Part shown: positions 12,010 through 24,200 of the stretch, in pieces
How positions within the stretch are numbered: the first letter of the stretch is position 1
Layout: each line of letters starts with the position of its first letter
NCBI GenBank assembly: GCA_034440575.1
Contig: JAOTOL010001014.1
Coordinates: forward strand, 62,001 to 126,000
Length of the DNA stretch: 64,000 nt
Origin: Imbricaverruca yamaguchii
Taxonomy: Eukaryota; Arthropoda; Thecostraca; Neoverrucidae
Direction of reading: 5' to 3'
The notes under the pieces: generated by a model
Told to the model about the DNA's origin: nothing
The model's database searches: none
What the model saw: only the letters and a program-made list of their open reading frames with translations
Program-made: the position numbers and the translations under genes

Positions 12010-13335
12010 GTATCCTTTTGTGGGGGTCATGGCCCCACCAATGTTGATCTTGCCCCCCCCCATGTTGATTTGGGCCCTCCAATAACCTATGCTATTCTTA
12101 TGCTGGTAAGAAAGCTAAAGGTAAAAAATAAAAAACATCATGTGAAATAGAAAACTTAATTCATACACATTTTGCACTGAAAAGAAACAGATATGGATTA
12201 TATAGTAGGCTGGCTCTTCACCTTTTGCTGTAAACTTGAAAATTGTGCAAACAAATCTGAAATAGCTGGATTTCTATCAACTGTGGAAGGACAACTTACC
12301 TACATCATACAATGGTGAGATTAGCTGATGCTGATGGGTGCACTTTAAACCAGGTTGTCTGACAAGCCACTAAACAACAATTGCATTGTCACACTGATGT
12401 TTGTACACACCAACAAGGGCAACACCCCATGCCTATGCAGCTTGAACAGGATTCATTCCATTCTCAATTTCCAGTCATCAAACTTCATACAATCCAGTGC
12501 AGTGAAAACAATCACACTAAATATTGAAATTGTGGATATGCAAACTATAATAATATCCAGCAGCCTACCCATCACCATATCAGCTTCACATTTACCTAGG
12601 TAGGTACCGACATGCCCAATGAGATATTACCTAGGTACCTTAAACTGAATCAACGAGAGCCACAGCTCAGCCAGTCTGCCAGCTTGTGATACCATGAAAG
12701 AAAAACTGCGGAAGAAGCTGCATGGACACTGTTACAATTGCCATTCCTCAATAAAACAACAGGTAGGTACTAGTACTGAGTACTAGTGCACAGTCATGGA
12801 CCAATGTCTGGCAGCGCGCATCAAATGCCACCAAAGATACCATTACATGCATTACAAAGGTGCATCAAAGTTTTCCTGGAAGCCTTGATGACGTCATAGT
12901 CTTTTCCTTATCAAGCATTGACCTCTATGGTCTGTTCCTGACCCTGCTCCAAGCTGCTCCGAGCAGCTTGGAGTAGCTGCTCCTTGTTCCCATGCGTTTT
13001 CGGAGCAGAACGGAGTAGCTCCAATGTACTCCAACTTACTCCGGCCGAGAGCAGGGGCAGCTTGGAGCAGCTTGGAGTAGCACAAGTGTGGCGCTGACAA
13101 TACACTTGCGAAGCGCTTTGGGGAATCTGCGTCAAGAAGTTTTGAACATTTGCTCATATATGTAACCATAATACAAGCACAAACAATTTATTTTTACTCC
13201 AAGTTACACCAGACGTTCCAGCGCTCGCTTCTACCGAGCCTGCTCCGAACTGCTCCAAGTTGCTCCAAGTTGCTCTACTCTTTTTTTTGGAGCAGTTCAG
13301 GAACAGACCCTATGTCAATGGCATCAGGTATTGAA
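12010..13335. other. Element interior, no gene recognised
   Basis: AT-rich sequence. A hairpin ACTAGTAC-TGA-GTACTAGT lies near 12,768-12,788. Imperfect GCTCCAAG/CTTGGAGCAG words recur on both strands between 12,940 and 13,300. No coding sequence supported. Confidence 0.4.
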
Positions 13336-13342
13336 CTCTTTT

Positions 13343-13547
<205 letters not shown>

Positions 13548-14660
13548 CTCGCCGCACGGTCCACGTCCTATTCCGGCCGGTCCCGGCTGGAGCAGCGGCA
13601 TATGGGCAAAAGATTGAGCGCGCCGCCCACTCCCATGCATTTCGGCCCTGGAATGAATTGTTGTAAGAAGAAAAGTTACGGATATATTTGGATAATAAGT
13701 AGTGAAAATAATGTTGGGTTCATGATACGCAAATAGAAATGGAGAAAAAAAATGGCAAAATATTGTAATTGTGCCTTTAATATCTATCTTCTATCATCGT
13801 TTTTCAAACTTTGTGCTGCATTCGGCATGGAATCATGACCCCATACACGCTTGCGAAGTAACGCTGGTGAATGTTTGTAGTTTGTAGTTTGTAGTTTGTA
13901 GTTATTGTAGTTGACGGCATACGTGTACTGCGTGTGTACCCTATATCCTAATCAGGGTGGGTTCCAGGAATTGCCATGATAGAGGGGTATTTGTCTGGGG
14001 TCGCCATTTCTTAGGAGGTGCACCCTGAATAATACCTGAAGGGGCTAAACGAAAATCCGTTTAGCAGAGACGGGCGTGCACTTCAGCGCGCTGAAGGGTG
14101 CTTCTGGTTGAGAAATATGAAGGGGAACACTCGAGTCTTCCCGGAGGGGCGCAGGTTCAATGAGGACATATCCCTGAATCAGCCGGCCACCCCTGAATCC
14201 GCACGACCATCCTGCAGGGCATAGGTTGACGCTCAGGCAGGGGTGTTGCTATATATACTTTCGAGGGGACAAATGCCACATCAATGTTGGCTTTGCCCCC
14301 GCCAATGATTTCAAGCCATAGCATGGGAACCCATAGAGTGTGTTCCCCAATCAATCTGGTCCTGCCCATTGCCTTCTTGCATTCTTGCATTTTATTTTTT
14401 TGATTCTTTTTCTCAGAAGGTAGGTTTGGCTAGATTTGACACCTTCTTTTTCACATGTTACTTAACTCAAAGCCCTTTTTGACATAATTTTCCTCACAGC
14501 ATGAAAGGTACGTATTTGCACACAAAATGAGTGGTCCCATCATCTTAGTCACCTTCATAAGCATGGTATTCTGAAGAAAAATTCAACAAAATATAACAAC
14601 ACCATAAATGGCAAATTTACAAAATAAGTTGTATTTTAGGGAAAACATTCTTGAAAATTT
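13548..14660. other. Element interior with a second hAT-like terminus
   Basis: A TTTGTAG heptamer repeat (four to five copies) lies at 13,873-13,905. At 14,238 a CAGGGGTGTTG start is followed by CCACATCAATGTTGG...TTTGCCCCCGCCAATG, closely resembling the left end at 11,995-12,062. It may be a nested relative. No coding sequence supported. Confidence 0.45.
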
Positions 14661-14667
14661 GAAAAGC

Positions 14668-14832
14668 ATTCCAACTTAAAAACCTAAACTAACCTAAGTT
14701 AACCGAACCAAACCCATTCCTTTGCTGTTTGGAGGCATGTGTGTGTACAAACTTATCTTGTTACCACCTTAAAACACAATAATGCCAGTTTGGTTAGGTT
14801 AGACTAGTTTAGGTTTTTTAAAGTTGACATTT
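14668..14832. repeat. Imperfect inverted repeat of CCTAA/TTAGG-type sequence
   Basis: The left arm (AACTTAAAAACCTAAACTAA, from about 14,670) is mirrored by the right arm (TTAGGTTTTTTAAAGTTGAC, ending about 14,828), separated by about 90 bp. Each arm of roughly 35 bp carries short CCTAA/TTAGG words. It is a fold-back or MITE-like structure. Confidence 0.55.
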
Positions 14833-16005
14833 TGTTCCTAAAAAGTTACAAAAACGGAAATGTTTGCTTCAAAAGCAGCTGACGTTAGGCTAGTTAGGCT
14901 GGGTTCGGTTTTTATATTTGGGGAAATTTTCGGAAAATATACTGCTGTGTGTGTGAGTGAATTTTGCCAGCCTACCACCGTGTGGTAATATAGGCTGGTT
15001 CCGGTTGAAGAGAAGATGTGTAAGAGAGTGAGTAGCGTAGGGTAGGAGGATGAATCCGAGGTGGAGGTTTAGTAGAGTCGTCGAGCAGTGGTGAAGTAGC
15101 GTTGAGATGGTCTTGAAGAGTAGAGCTAAGGTAGTCCGGATCGATTGAAGATGTAGGGCTGGTGCAGTAGAGTTGTTTGAGAGCCGGAGATGATGAAGTC
15201 GAGAGAGGGAGTTAGTCCGTTCGGTGCCATATTGGGGTATGGGGTGTAGTGGGGGGAGGCGGTGTTGGGGTCAGGTCATCGCCAGAAGTGAACATTGCAA
15301 GAACATATTTTTTTTTCTTTTCTTTAATATACTGCTTATATACTGTTTAATATACTGTTAATATACTGTCTAATATACTGCTTACAATTTTTAGATTGTA
15401 TTTTTATTTTTTTCTCCAAAAGGAAGTTGTGATATGCTAGATTACATTATGTTGGTTATGGTTATTAGGTTGTGATATTGGTTCACTTATGAGTGAATCC
15501 ATGCCATTCCTTCTGGTGCCTAAAAGCTACATCATAACCTCACTTCTATAACGTATATCACAAGAACCCATCTCCATTATATTGTTCACTCGGGACAACA
15601 TACAAGTCCATTTATGAAAGTGTTACTTTATTACCTGCGTTGTTAATGTAAACAGAAAGAGGTCCTTTAGACCATATGTTATGTCCTTCCCAGTGCTGCT
15701 CCATCCATCTACAACTCCAACCCTGACCAAACTTCAGGAGCGCATCCATCTCCAACTCAGCCTGTGGAAGAAGGTATGTATTGCAGCAAAAGTATTATGA
15801 TCTAAATTCCATTATGTCCCTGTTGCCTAATAGTCCATCCTTGTTTATCCATGTAGCAGATGTTTGTCCTCAAACTGTCTGGAGAACTTGGGAGTTGAAA
15901 TAACGTGTGAGTGAGGAAAGAGATGAGCTATTCCTGGATGCTTATGTTGCAGAATTACATGGCACAATGGCGTGCCGAATGGGGAAGGGCCATTGTGGGC
16001 AGTTG
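14833..16005. other. Element interior, no gene recognised
   Basis: A purine-rich stretch at 15,000-15,250 is followed by a small tandem repeat of TTAATATACTG-type units (about 13 bp, five copies, 15,325-15,385). Short frames at 15,907-16,201 are unconvincing. Confidence 0.4.
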
Positions 16006-16009
16006 CCTC

Positions 16010-16560
16010 CTGACAGGTTGTGGGGCCCCCAAGAATCGCGTCGAGCTCCAGAACAAAAATACACTAGTCTCCCTAAAAGTCTCGTTTGGACCCCCAATAA
16101 TCGCTGGTTGGCTGGTTGAATATTGGTTTTACGACACATCGACCGTTGAGTCATGTAGCGTCGCCAATCTCTCACGTCGATTGGCCGCGGGCGAAGAGTA
16201 GCGACAGGTGAGACTCGAACCCAAATAATCGCACCGGGACCCCGAAAAATCACATCGGGTCAAAATAGTCCCGCACGGGCTTCTCAAAAGGACGCTGGGA
16301 CCTCAAAAGTTCCCACCTAGCCCCCTGAAAACCACGCTCGGGCTAAAAGAGTCGTACTGGTGATAAAGAAAATCACGACGAAGGCCACAAACGGTCGGGC
16401 CGGAACCCCTGAAAGTCACGCTGAGCCTGGGCTACCAAGAATTCTCAACATTCCGTCGGTAATCCCAAAAATTAATGTCGATAATCCACGGCGCACCGAG
16501 TTTCGCAAAGAGCGACAGGGCCTTAAAATAATGCTCTGCAGCTCGAAATAAACAATCCGG
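16010..16560. repeat. Heavily decayed tandem repeat
   Basis: Phrases of the form (G)GGACCCC-AAAAATCACG-TCGGG recur irregularly about every 25-35 bp, with many substitutions and small indels. It reads as an old minisatellite in decay, unlike the near-identical arrays elsewhere. A SINE fragment sits inside it. Confidence 0.5.
16105..16223 (-). mobile_element. 5'-truncated copy of the 39,274 SINE
   Basis: The body matches the element at 39,274-39,435 closely: shared GAGTCATGTAGCGTCGCCAA, GCGGGCGAAGAGT and the B box, read on the minus strand as GGGTTCGAGTCTCACC. It stops at the B box, so the tRNA-like 5' half is missing. AATAATCGC occurs on both sides (16,096-16,104 and 16,224-16,232) and may be a target duplication. 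The host repeat contains similar words, so this is not certain. Confidence 0.7.
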
Positions 16561-17555
16561 AAGCGCTAAATAACAGCATAACGGAGGCCCTCAAAGCACG
16601 TCAGGGTCATTTGACCGCACAGGGCCTCAAAAAGTGAATTGATCGTAAACAAGGAACAAAAATAGCGGGCACTAAATAAAACATCTTCGAAAAACGTCTT
16701 CGAAAACGCGCCGACACCTCAAAAATACTATCGGTGTATGAAAGCAACAAAGCTGTAAAAAATATTCGGGTCTCAAACATGTTCCGGGCCCCTAAGAAAA
16801 ATTGGCTGGAGCCATAAAACACATACATAGAAAAAGAAAAACGCAACGGGTAAAAAATGCGAACACCTAGGTAGGGTCACGGCTCAGTGGCCAATCTGAG
16901 AGCTTACTTGACCAAAGAGATGAGGTGCATGAAAGCTCAGTGTGTCTCTGGATTCCTTAATCAGGGGAAAATGTGGGAAGAAGAGAACTAATACATCGAA
17001 TTGAATTTATCGATTTTTTTTGCAAGCGAGTCGCCATAACAGGCTTTCCACATGTCAAATTTGGCACAAGACTATCATGCGACAGTAATTAGCAAAACGT
17101 GGGAGGCCGAACAGAAACCGGAGAAGCACACGTAGAGTGGCGAACGCGCCGACTGCGCAAGGCGGTTGTACCCGTTCACGAACGTTGGCGTTTTGGCGAC
17201 CGGGCGTTATTAATTGGAATGCCTGATATTGACAAATTTTACATTTTTGAGTGGTTTGTTCAGGTGTAATTTAAGGGAAACCAAAGAAACCTTCAAACAG
17301 GATGTGGGGAGTTATGGTTGAAAGCCGGTAATTTTAAATGGTGGTAGATTTGGCCCCCTTTACAGGACAGTGAATTTGACCACTAATTATTATATGAAAA
17401 AAATATATAGAACCCCTTTGAAAAAAAAATGTTGGTGGAAATCCGCGGACTTTTTTAATGGGGGCAGGTGGACACCTTCCAAATCAGTCTGCCGTCTCTC
17501 GCAAATCCTATGTACGACACTGCCATGGCATGACATAATTTAACCTGTTGATGGC
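16561..17555. other. Element interior, no gene recognised
   Basis: AT-rich sequence with no supported frame or repeat. Confidence 0.4.
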
Positions 17556-17560
17556 TATGA

Positions 17561-17962
17561 TCCGCCGCAATGGACGATGTGCTCCGCGGCCACGATCCGC
17601 CACAGTGGACGGTGTGCTCGGCAGTCCCGGTCCATTGCAATGGACGGTGTATTCCACGGCCCTGATCCGTTACAGTGGACGGTTTGCTTCGCGACCCTGA
17701 TCCACCACAGTAGATGATGTACTCCGCGACCCTGGTCTGCCACATTTGATGATGTACTCCGCGGCCCTGGTCCACCACGGTGGACGGTGTACTCCGCGGC
17801 CCTGGTCCGTTACGGTGGACAATGTGCTCCGCGGCACCGGTCCGCCAGAGTGGATGATGTGCTTCGCGGCCCTGGTCCGCCATAGTAAAATTTGTACTTC
17901 ACAGCCCCGTTCCGCCACAGTAGACGATGTGCTCTGCGACCTTGGCCGGCTACAGTGGACGT
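17561..17962. repeat. 35-bp minisatellite, diverged
   Basis: About 11 copies of a 35-bp unit, TCCGCCACAGTGGACG followed by GTGTGCTCCGCGGCCCTGG, with several substitutions per copy. An isolated worn copy lies at about 18,243-18,290. Open frames with a 35-residue period (three units) are artefacts. Confidence 0.85.
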
Positions 17963-17967
17963 TAGCG

Positions 17968-18237
17968 TTAAAAAACGGGCTTTTCCTGCATTTTTGCCAT
18001 CCATAGCATTATCGTTTTCGCAAAATTATCCTGTATGTTGTTTCCTCCATGTGTTTTCAATTTCGGTGTCTGATGGCGTTTTTCGACAACGAATTGCCCA
18101 GTGGTAAAGTGCTCGATATTCACCTGAAACTTCAAAGTGAGATTCTGATTGTAAGGTTTGAAGGAAAATATCCTCTCCGTATTCCATAACTCAGAAATTG
18201 TCCCCTCCTCATCCCGGATTGCAAAGTATAAATCCAA
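17968..18237 (-). other. Unrecognised 89-codon frame
   Basis: This ATG-initiated frame has protein-like composition and no repeats, unlike most frames in the window. I recognise no domain. It lies inside the hAT-like element near its right end. It could be a transposase scrap or chance. Confidence 0.2.
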
Positions 18238-18239
18238 GC

Positions 18240-18688
18240 CTGGTAGGCGGGATGTACTCGACGGCCCTGGCCAGTCAAGGTGAATGGTGTGGGATTAGTC
18301 GCGGCTTCGCATCAACTTTCCGAACAGTTTTGTGTGCATTAGTTGTCACTTTCTCCGCATTCTACCATTTACCTTCCCATTAATGGATACCAATATCACC
18401 CATGCATTCATATTTCCCAATTCGTCACAGCCGTTGAATCTGCTTGAGACACAGCTGCTCTTGCTGTGCATTTCGATCAATGGATATTGATGACATCAGA
18501 AAAACAAATTGTCAGCAGCGAGATTGACCTTATTTCCACTAAAGTAATGATTACAGGTACTGCCAGCAGGACGGAAAATATTGTGGGCGAAATCCGATGA
18601 GTTTTTTTCGGGGTGGAGGAGGGGGAGGGGGTCTAATATACTTTGCCCCCCCCTCCAAATGTTTTTTTTTCAAAAATCGACACCCCTG
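18240..18688. other. Right subterminal region of the hAT-like element
   Basis: Mostly unique sequence ending in a purine-rich GGGTGGAGGAGGGGGAGG tract, then a C-rich tract and T-run, then the terminal repeat. Confidence 0.45.
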
Positions 18689-19589
18689 GGTACCCAGACT
18701 GAGGTGGGTCTGTGGAGATAGGTGCTCGGTGTGAGGTGGGTCTGCGGTGGTAGGTGCCCGATATGAGGTGGGTCTGCGGTGGTAGGTGCTCGGTATGAGG
18801 TGGGTCTGTGGTGGTAGGTGCCCGATGAGGTGGGTCTGTGGTGGTAGGTGCTCGGTATGAGGTGGGTCTGTGGTGGTAGGTGCCCGGTTGAGGTGGCCTG
18901 CGGTGGTAGGTGCCCGATATGAGGTGGGTCTGTGGTGGTAGGTGCCCGGTATGAGGTGGGTCTGCGGTGGTAGGTGCCCGATATGAGGTGGGTCTGTGGT
19001 GGTAGGTGCCCGGTATGAGGTGGGTCTGCGGTGGTAGGTGCCCGATATGAGGTGGGTCTGCGGTGGTAGGTGCCCGATATGAGGTGGGTCTGGAGTGGTA
19101 AGTGCCCGATATGAGGTGGGTCTGCGGGGGTAAGTGCCCGATATGAGGTGGGTCTGCGGTGGTAGGTGCCCGGTATGAGGTGGGTCTGGAGTGGTATGTG
19201 CCCGGTATGAGGTGGGTCTGCGGTGGTAGGTGCCCGATATGAGGTGGGTCTGCGGTGGTAGGTGCCCGGTATGAGGTGGGTCTGCGGTGGTAGGTGCCCG
19301 GTATGAGGTGGGTCTGCGGTGGTAGGTGCCCGGTATGAGGTGGGTCTGCGGTGGTAGGTGCTCGGTATGAGGTGGGTCTGTGGTGGTAGGTGCTCGGTAT
19401 GAGGTGGGTCTGCGGTGGTAAGTGCCCGGTTGAGGTGGGCTGAGGTGGGTCTGGTGGTATGTGCCCGATATGAGGTGGGTCTGCGGTGGTAGGTGCCCGG
19501 TGTGAGGTGGGCTGCGGTGGTAGGTGCCCGGTATGAGGTGGGTCTGTGGTGGTAAGTGCCCGGTATGAGGTGGGTCTGCGGGGGTAAGT
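18689..19589. repeat. 32-bp minisatellite, right part
   Basis: About 28 copies of the unit seen at 11,687. Most copies here read GAGGTGGGTCTGCGGTGG then TAGGTGCCCGGTAT, and variants are CCGATAT and CTCGGTAT. The first unit, GGTACCCAGACTGAGG, completes the unit broken at 11,994. Both strands show long artefact frames. Confidence 0.95.
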
Positions 19590-19844
19590 GACGGACGGAC
19601 ACTGGTGACCGTCGGTTCATTGGGTCGACTGCATAAATGGAATCTGTATTTATTGCAGATATAAATATATTTACTTTCGAGCATGCCGTAGCCTGTCGGC
19701 CATAGATTACTACCGTAGCTTGTGGCCGACGGTCCAGTGGGCCGACACTGCGTCAGTGTGACAAACGTCGCCCGGCGTGCGGCTTCTGTGCTCGCCTACC
19801 TGTGCCGCACAGAGGTGGTGAGGACACACTGACACGGTCGCCTG
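19590..19844. other. Spacer with a duplicated block
   Basis: It contains the first copy of a roughly 65-bp segment (about 19,658-19,725: TATATTTACTTTCGAGCATG, then CTGTCGGCCA, then GTAGCTTGTGG) that recurs at about 20,326-20,393. Confidence 0.6.
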
Positions 19845-20128
19845 TCGCGATCCACCATCCACCACTCGCACTTCTGCAGCTGCCCTCCACCATCCACCAT
19901 CCACCACTCGCACTTCTTCGGCCGAGAATCACCATCCACCATTCGCACTTCCTCAGCTGCGAATCACCATCCACCATTCGCACTTCCTCAGTTGCGAATC
20001 ACCATCCACCATTCGCACTTCCTCGGCTGCGAATCACCATCCACCATTCGCACTTCCTCAGTTGCATCACCATCCACCATTCGCACTTCCTCAGTTGCGA
20101 ATCACCATCCACCATTCGTACTTCCCCA
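19845..20128. repeat. 35-bp minisatellite
   Basis: About eight copies of a 35-bp unit containing AATCACCATCCACCATTCGC and ACTTCCTCAGTTGCG. Confidence 0.9.
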
Positions 20129-20325
20129 GCTAAAGCATTGCTCTTACGTCCAGAAACGCAACCACGGGGAGTTGTGAGATCAAAATTCCCCAGGTTTTTA
20201 CACTGGCTTACATTTATCCTACTCCTGATATCATTTTGCCTGCGTTTCTACTGACGTCCGCAAAGCATTGTCTATGCGCCAGGAATATATGATGATATTC
20301 ATATGTTCCTGCATTTATGAAGATA

Positions 20326-20395
20326 CAAAATATATTTACTTTCGAGCATGCCCTAGCCTGTCGGCCACAGGTTACTACTGTAGCTTGTGGTCAAC
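20326..20395. repeat. Second copy of the TTTACTTTCGAGCATG block
   Basis: Direct repeat of about 19,658-19,725 with a few substitutions. It leads straight into the next array, whose unit (GTAGCCTGTGGCTTGTGGCC) resembles the end of this block. Confidence 0.7.
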
Positions 20396-20928
20396 GGTAC
20401 ATCCATCACGCCGTAGCGTGTGGCTAACAGTACATCCATCACGCCGTAGCCTGTGGCTAACAGTACATCCATCACGCCGTAGCATGTGGCTAACAGTACA
20501 TCCATCACGCCGTAGCCTGTGGCTTGTGGCCGACGGTACATCCATCACGCCGTAGCCTGTGGCTTGTGGCCGACGGTACATCCATCACGCCGTAGCCTGT
20601 GGCACGGTACATCCATCACGCCGTAGCCTGTGGCTTCATCCATCGCGTGTGGCCGACGGTCATCCATCACGCCGTAGCTTGGCTTTGCGACGGTACATCC
20701 ATCACGCCGTAGCCTGTGGCTTGTGGCTGACGGTACATCCATCACGCTGTAGCCTGTGGCTTGTGGCCGACGGTACATCCATCACGCCGTAGCCTGTGGC
20801 TAGCAGTACATCCATCACGCCGTAGCCTGTGGCTTGTGGCCGACGGTACATCCATCACGCCGTAGCCTGTGGCTTGTGGCTAACAGTACATCAATCACGC
20901 CGTAGCCTGTGGCCGACGGTACACGATT
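20396..20928. repeat. 33/40-bp minisatellite
   Basis: Units share ACATCCATCACGCCGTAGCC then TGTGGCT. Short units (33 bp) end AACAGT; long units (40 bp) carry TGTGGCCGACGGT. About 14 copies, several with internal deletions between 20,600 and 20,700. Confidence 0.9.
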
Positions 20929-21265
20929 TGCCGTCGTTGCCAACAATTCTGCTAATGGGAACGGCACGGCCTGCAAGGCGAGCCGACACACGTTCCAGAC
21001 ATGGGCTATAGCCCACGGACACCTCCTTGTCAACATTCCGCGCCGTTGCACCAATGAGAAGCATCTGCCGCCGGGGGCCCGCCCCCCTGTACTGCCCCCG
21101 GCGGACGCATGGCCAAGGTCGGCAGATGCGACTTTCGTTTTTGTCAGCAAGCCTGTGAGACACTGGTGCTCAACGCGGTGCCGCCGGACGACCGTGTGCC
21201 GGCCCCGGCTACCTGCTCACCGCCTCCCATCAGCCGGCTCAGTGTGCAGACGTCGGACAACGCCG
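20929..21265. other. GC-rich spacer
   Basis: Unique sequence with no recognised gene; GC-rich runs at 21,070-21,100. Confidence 0.4.
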
Positions 21266-21269
21266 ACCG

Positions 21270-24200
21270 GTAGGTACACCGGCACACCGTGTCTCATCTC
21301 ACACTCCCTGACCAGGTACACCGGCACACTGTGTCTCATCTCACACTCCCTGGACAGGTACACCGGCACACTGTGTCTCATCTCACACTCCCTGAGAGGG
21401 TACACCGGCACACCGTGTCTCATCTCACACTCCCTGAGAGGGTACACCGGCACACTGTGTCTCATCTCACACTCCCTGAGAGGGTACACCGGCACACCGT
21501 GTCTCATCTCACACTCCCTGAGAGGGTACACCGGCACATTTCTGTGTCTCATCTCACACTCCCTGAGAGGGTACACCGGCACACCGTGTCTCATCTCACA
21601 CTCCCTGAGAGGGTACACCGGCACACCGTGTCTCATCTCACACTCCCTGAGAGGGTACACCGGCACACCGTGTCTCATCTCACACTCCCTGACCAGGTAC
21701 ACCGGCACACTGTGTCTCATCTCACACTCCCTGAGAGGGTACACCGGCACACTGTGTCTCATCTCATACTCCCTGAGAGGTACACCGGCACACCGTGTCT
21801 CATCTCACACTCCCTGAGAGGGTACACCCACGTGTCTCATCTCACACTCCCTGACAGGTACACCGGCACACCGTGTCTCTCCACACCCTGACCGGTACAC
21901 TCCTGAGAGGGTACACCGGCACACTGTGTCTCATCTCACCCTCCCTGAGAGGGTACACCGGCACACCGTGTCTCATCTCACACTCCCTGAGAGGGTACAC
22001 CGGCACACTGTGTCTCATCTCACACTCCCTGAGAGGGTACACCGGCACACCGTGTCTCATCTCACACTCCCTGAGAGGGTACACCGGCACACCGTGTCTC
22101 ATCTCACACTCCCTGAGAGGGTACACCGGCACACCGTGTCTCATCTCACACTCCCTGAGAGGGTACACCGGCACACTGTGTCTCATCTCACACTCCCTGA
22201 GAGGGTACACCGGCACACTGTGTCTCATCTCACACTCCCTGAGAGGGTACACCGGCACACCGTGTCTCATCTCACACTCCCTGAGAGGGTACACCGGCAC
22301 ACCGTGTCTCATCTCACACTCCCTGACCAGGTACACCGGCACACCGTGTCTCATCTCACACTCCCTGAGAGGGTACACCGGCACACCTGTGTCTCATCTC
22401 ACACCCCTGGAGGGAACGACACTCCTGAGAGGGTACACCGGCACACCGTGTCTCATCTCACACTCCCTGAAGTGGAGGGTACACCGGCACACCGTGTCTC
22501 ATCTCACACTCCCTGAGAGGGTACACCGGCACACTGTGTCTCATCTCACACTCCCTGAGAGGGTACACCGGCACACCGTGTCTCATCTCACACTCCCTGA
22601 CCAGGTACACCGGCACACCGTGTCTCATCTCACACTCCCTGAGAGGGTACACCGGCACACTGTGTCTCATCTCACACTCCCTGACCAGGTACACCGGCAC
22701 ACTGTGTCTCATCTCACACTCCCTGAGAGGGTACACCGGCACACCGTGTCTCATCTCACACTCCCTGAGAGGGTACACCGGCACACTGTGTCTCATCTCA
22801 CACTCCCTGAGAGGGTACACCGGCACACTGTGTCTCATCTCACACTCCCTGAGAGGGTACACCGGCACACTGTGTCTCATCTCACACTCCCTGAGAGGGT
22901 ACACCGGCACACTGTGTCTCATCTCACACTCCCTGAGAGGGTACACCGGCACACCGTGTCTCATCTCACACTCCCTGAGAGGGTACACCGGCACACCGTG
23001 TCTCATCTCACACTCCCTGAGAGGGTACACCGGCACACCGTGTCTCATCTCACACTCCCTGAGAGGGTACACCGGCACACCGTGTCTCATCTCACACTCC
23101 CTGAGAGGGTACACCGGCACACTGTGTCTCATCTCACACTCCCTGACCGGTAGGTACACCGGCACACCGTGTCTCATCTCACACTCCCTGAGAGGGTACA
23201 CCGGCACACCGTGTCTCATCTCACACTCCCTGAGAGGGTACACCGGCACACCGTGTCTCATCTCACACTCCCTGAGAGGGTACACCGGCACACCGTGTCT
23301 CATCTCACACTCCCTGAGAGGGTACACCGGCACACCGTGTCTCATCTCACACTCCCTGAGAGGGTACACCGGCACACCGTGTCTCATCTCACACTCCCTG
23401 AGAGGGTACACCGGCACACCGTGTCTCATCTCACACTCCCTGAGAGGGTACACCGGCACACCGTGTCTCATCTCACACTCCCTGAGAGGGTACACCGGCA
23501 CACCGTGTCTCATCTCACACTCCCTGAGAGGGTACACCGGCACACCGTGTCTCATCTCACACTCCCTGAGAGGGTACACCGGCACACCGTGTCTCATCTC
23601 ACACTCCCTGAGAGGGTACACCGGCACACCGTGTCTCATCTCACACTCCCTGAGAGGGTACACCGGCACACCGTGTCTCATCTCACACTCCCTGAGAGGG
23701 TACACCGGCACACCGTGTCTCATCTCACACTCCCTGAGAGGGTACACCGGCACACTGTGTCTCATCTCACACTCCCTGAGAGGGTACACCGGCACACTGT
23801 GTCTCATCTCACACTCCCTGAGAGGGTACACCGGCACACTGTGTCTCATCTCACACTCCCTGAGAGGGTACACCGGCACACTGTGTCTCATCTCACACTC
23901 CCTGAGAGGGTACACCGGCACACTGTGTCTCATCTCACACTCCCTGAGAGGGTACACCGGCACACTGTGTCTCATCTCACACTCCCTGAGAGGGTACACC
24001 GGCACACTGTGTCTCATCTCACACTCCCTGAGAGGGTACACCGGCACACTGTGTCTCATCTCACACTCCCTGAGAGGGTACACCGGCACACTGTGTCTCA
24101 TCTCACACTCCCTGAGAGGGTACACCGGCACACTGTTTGTATGTCTCATCTCACACTCCCTGACACTGTGTCTCATTCCTCAGGTACACCGGCACACCGT

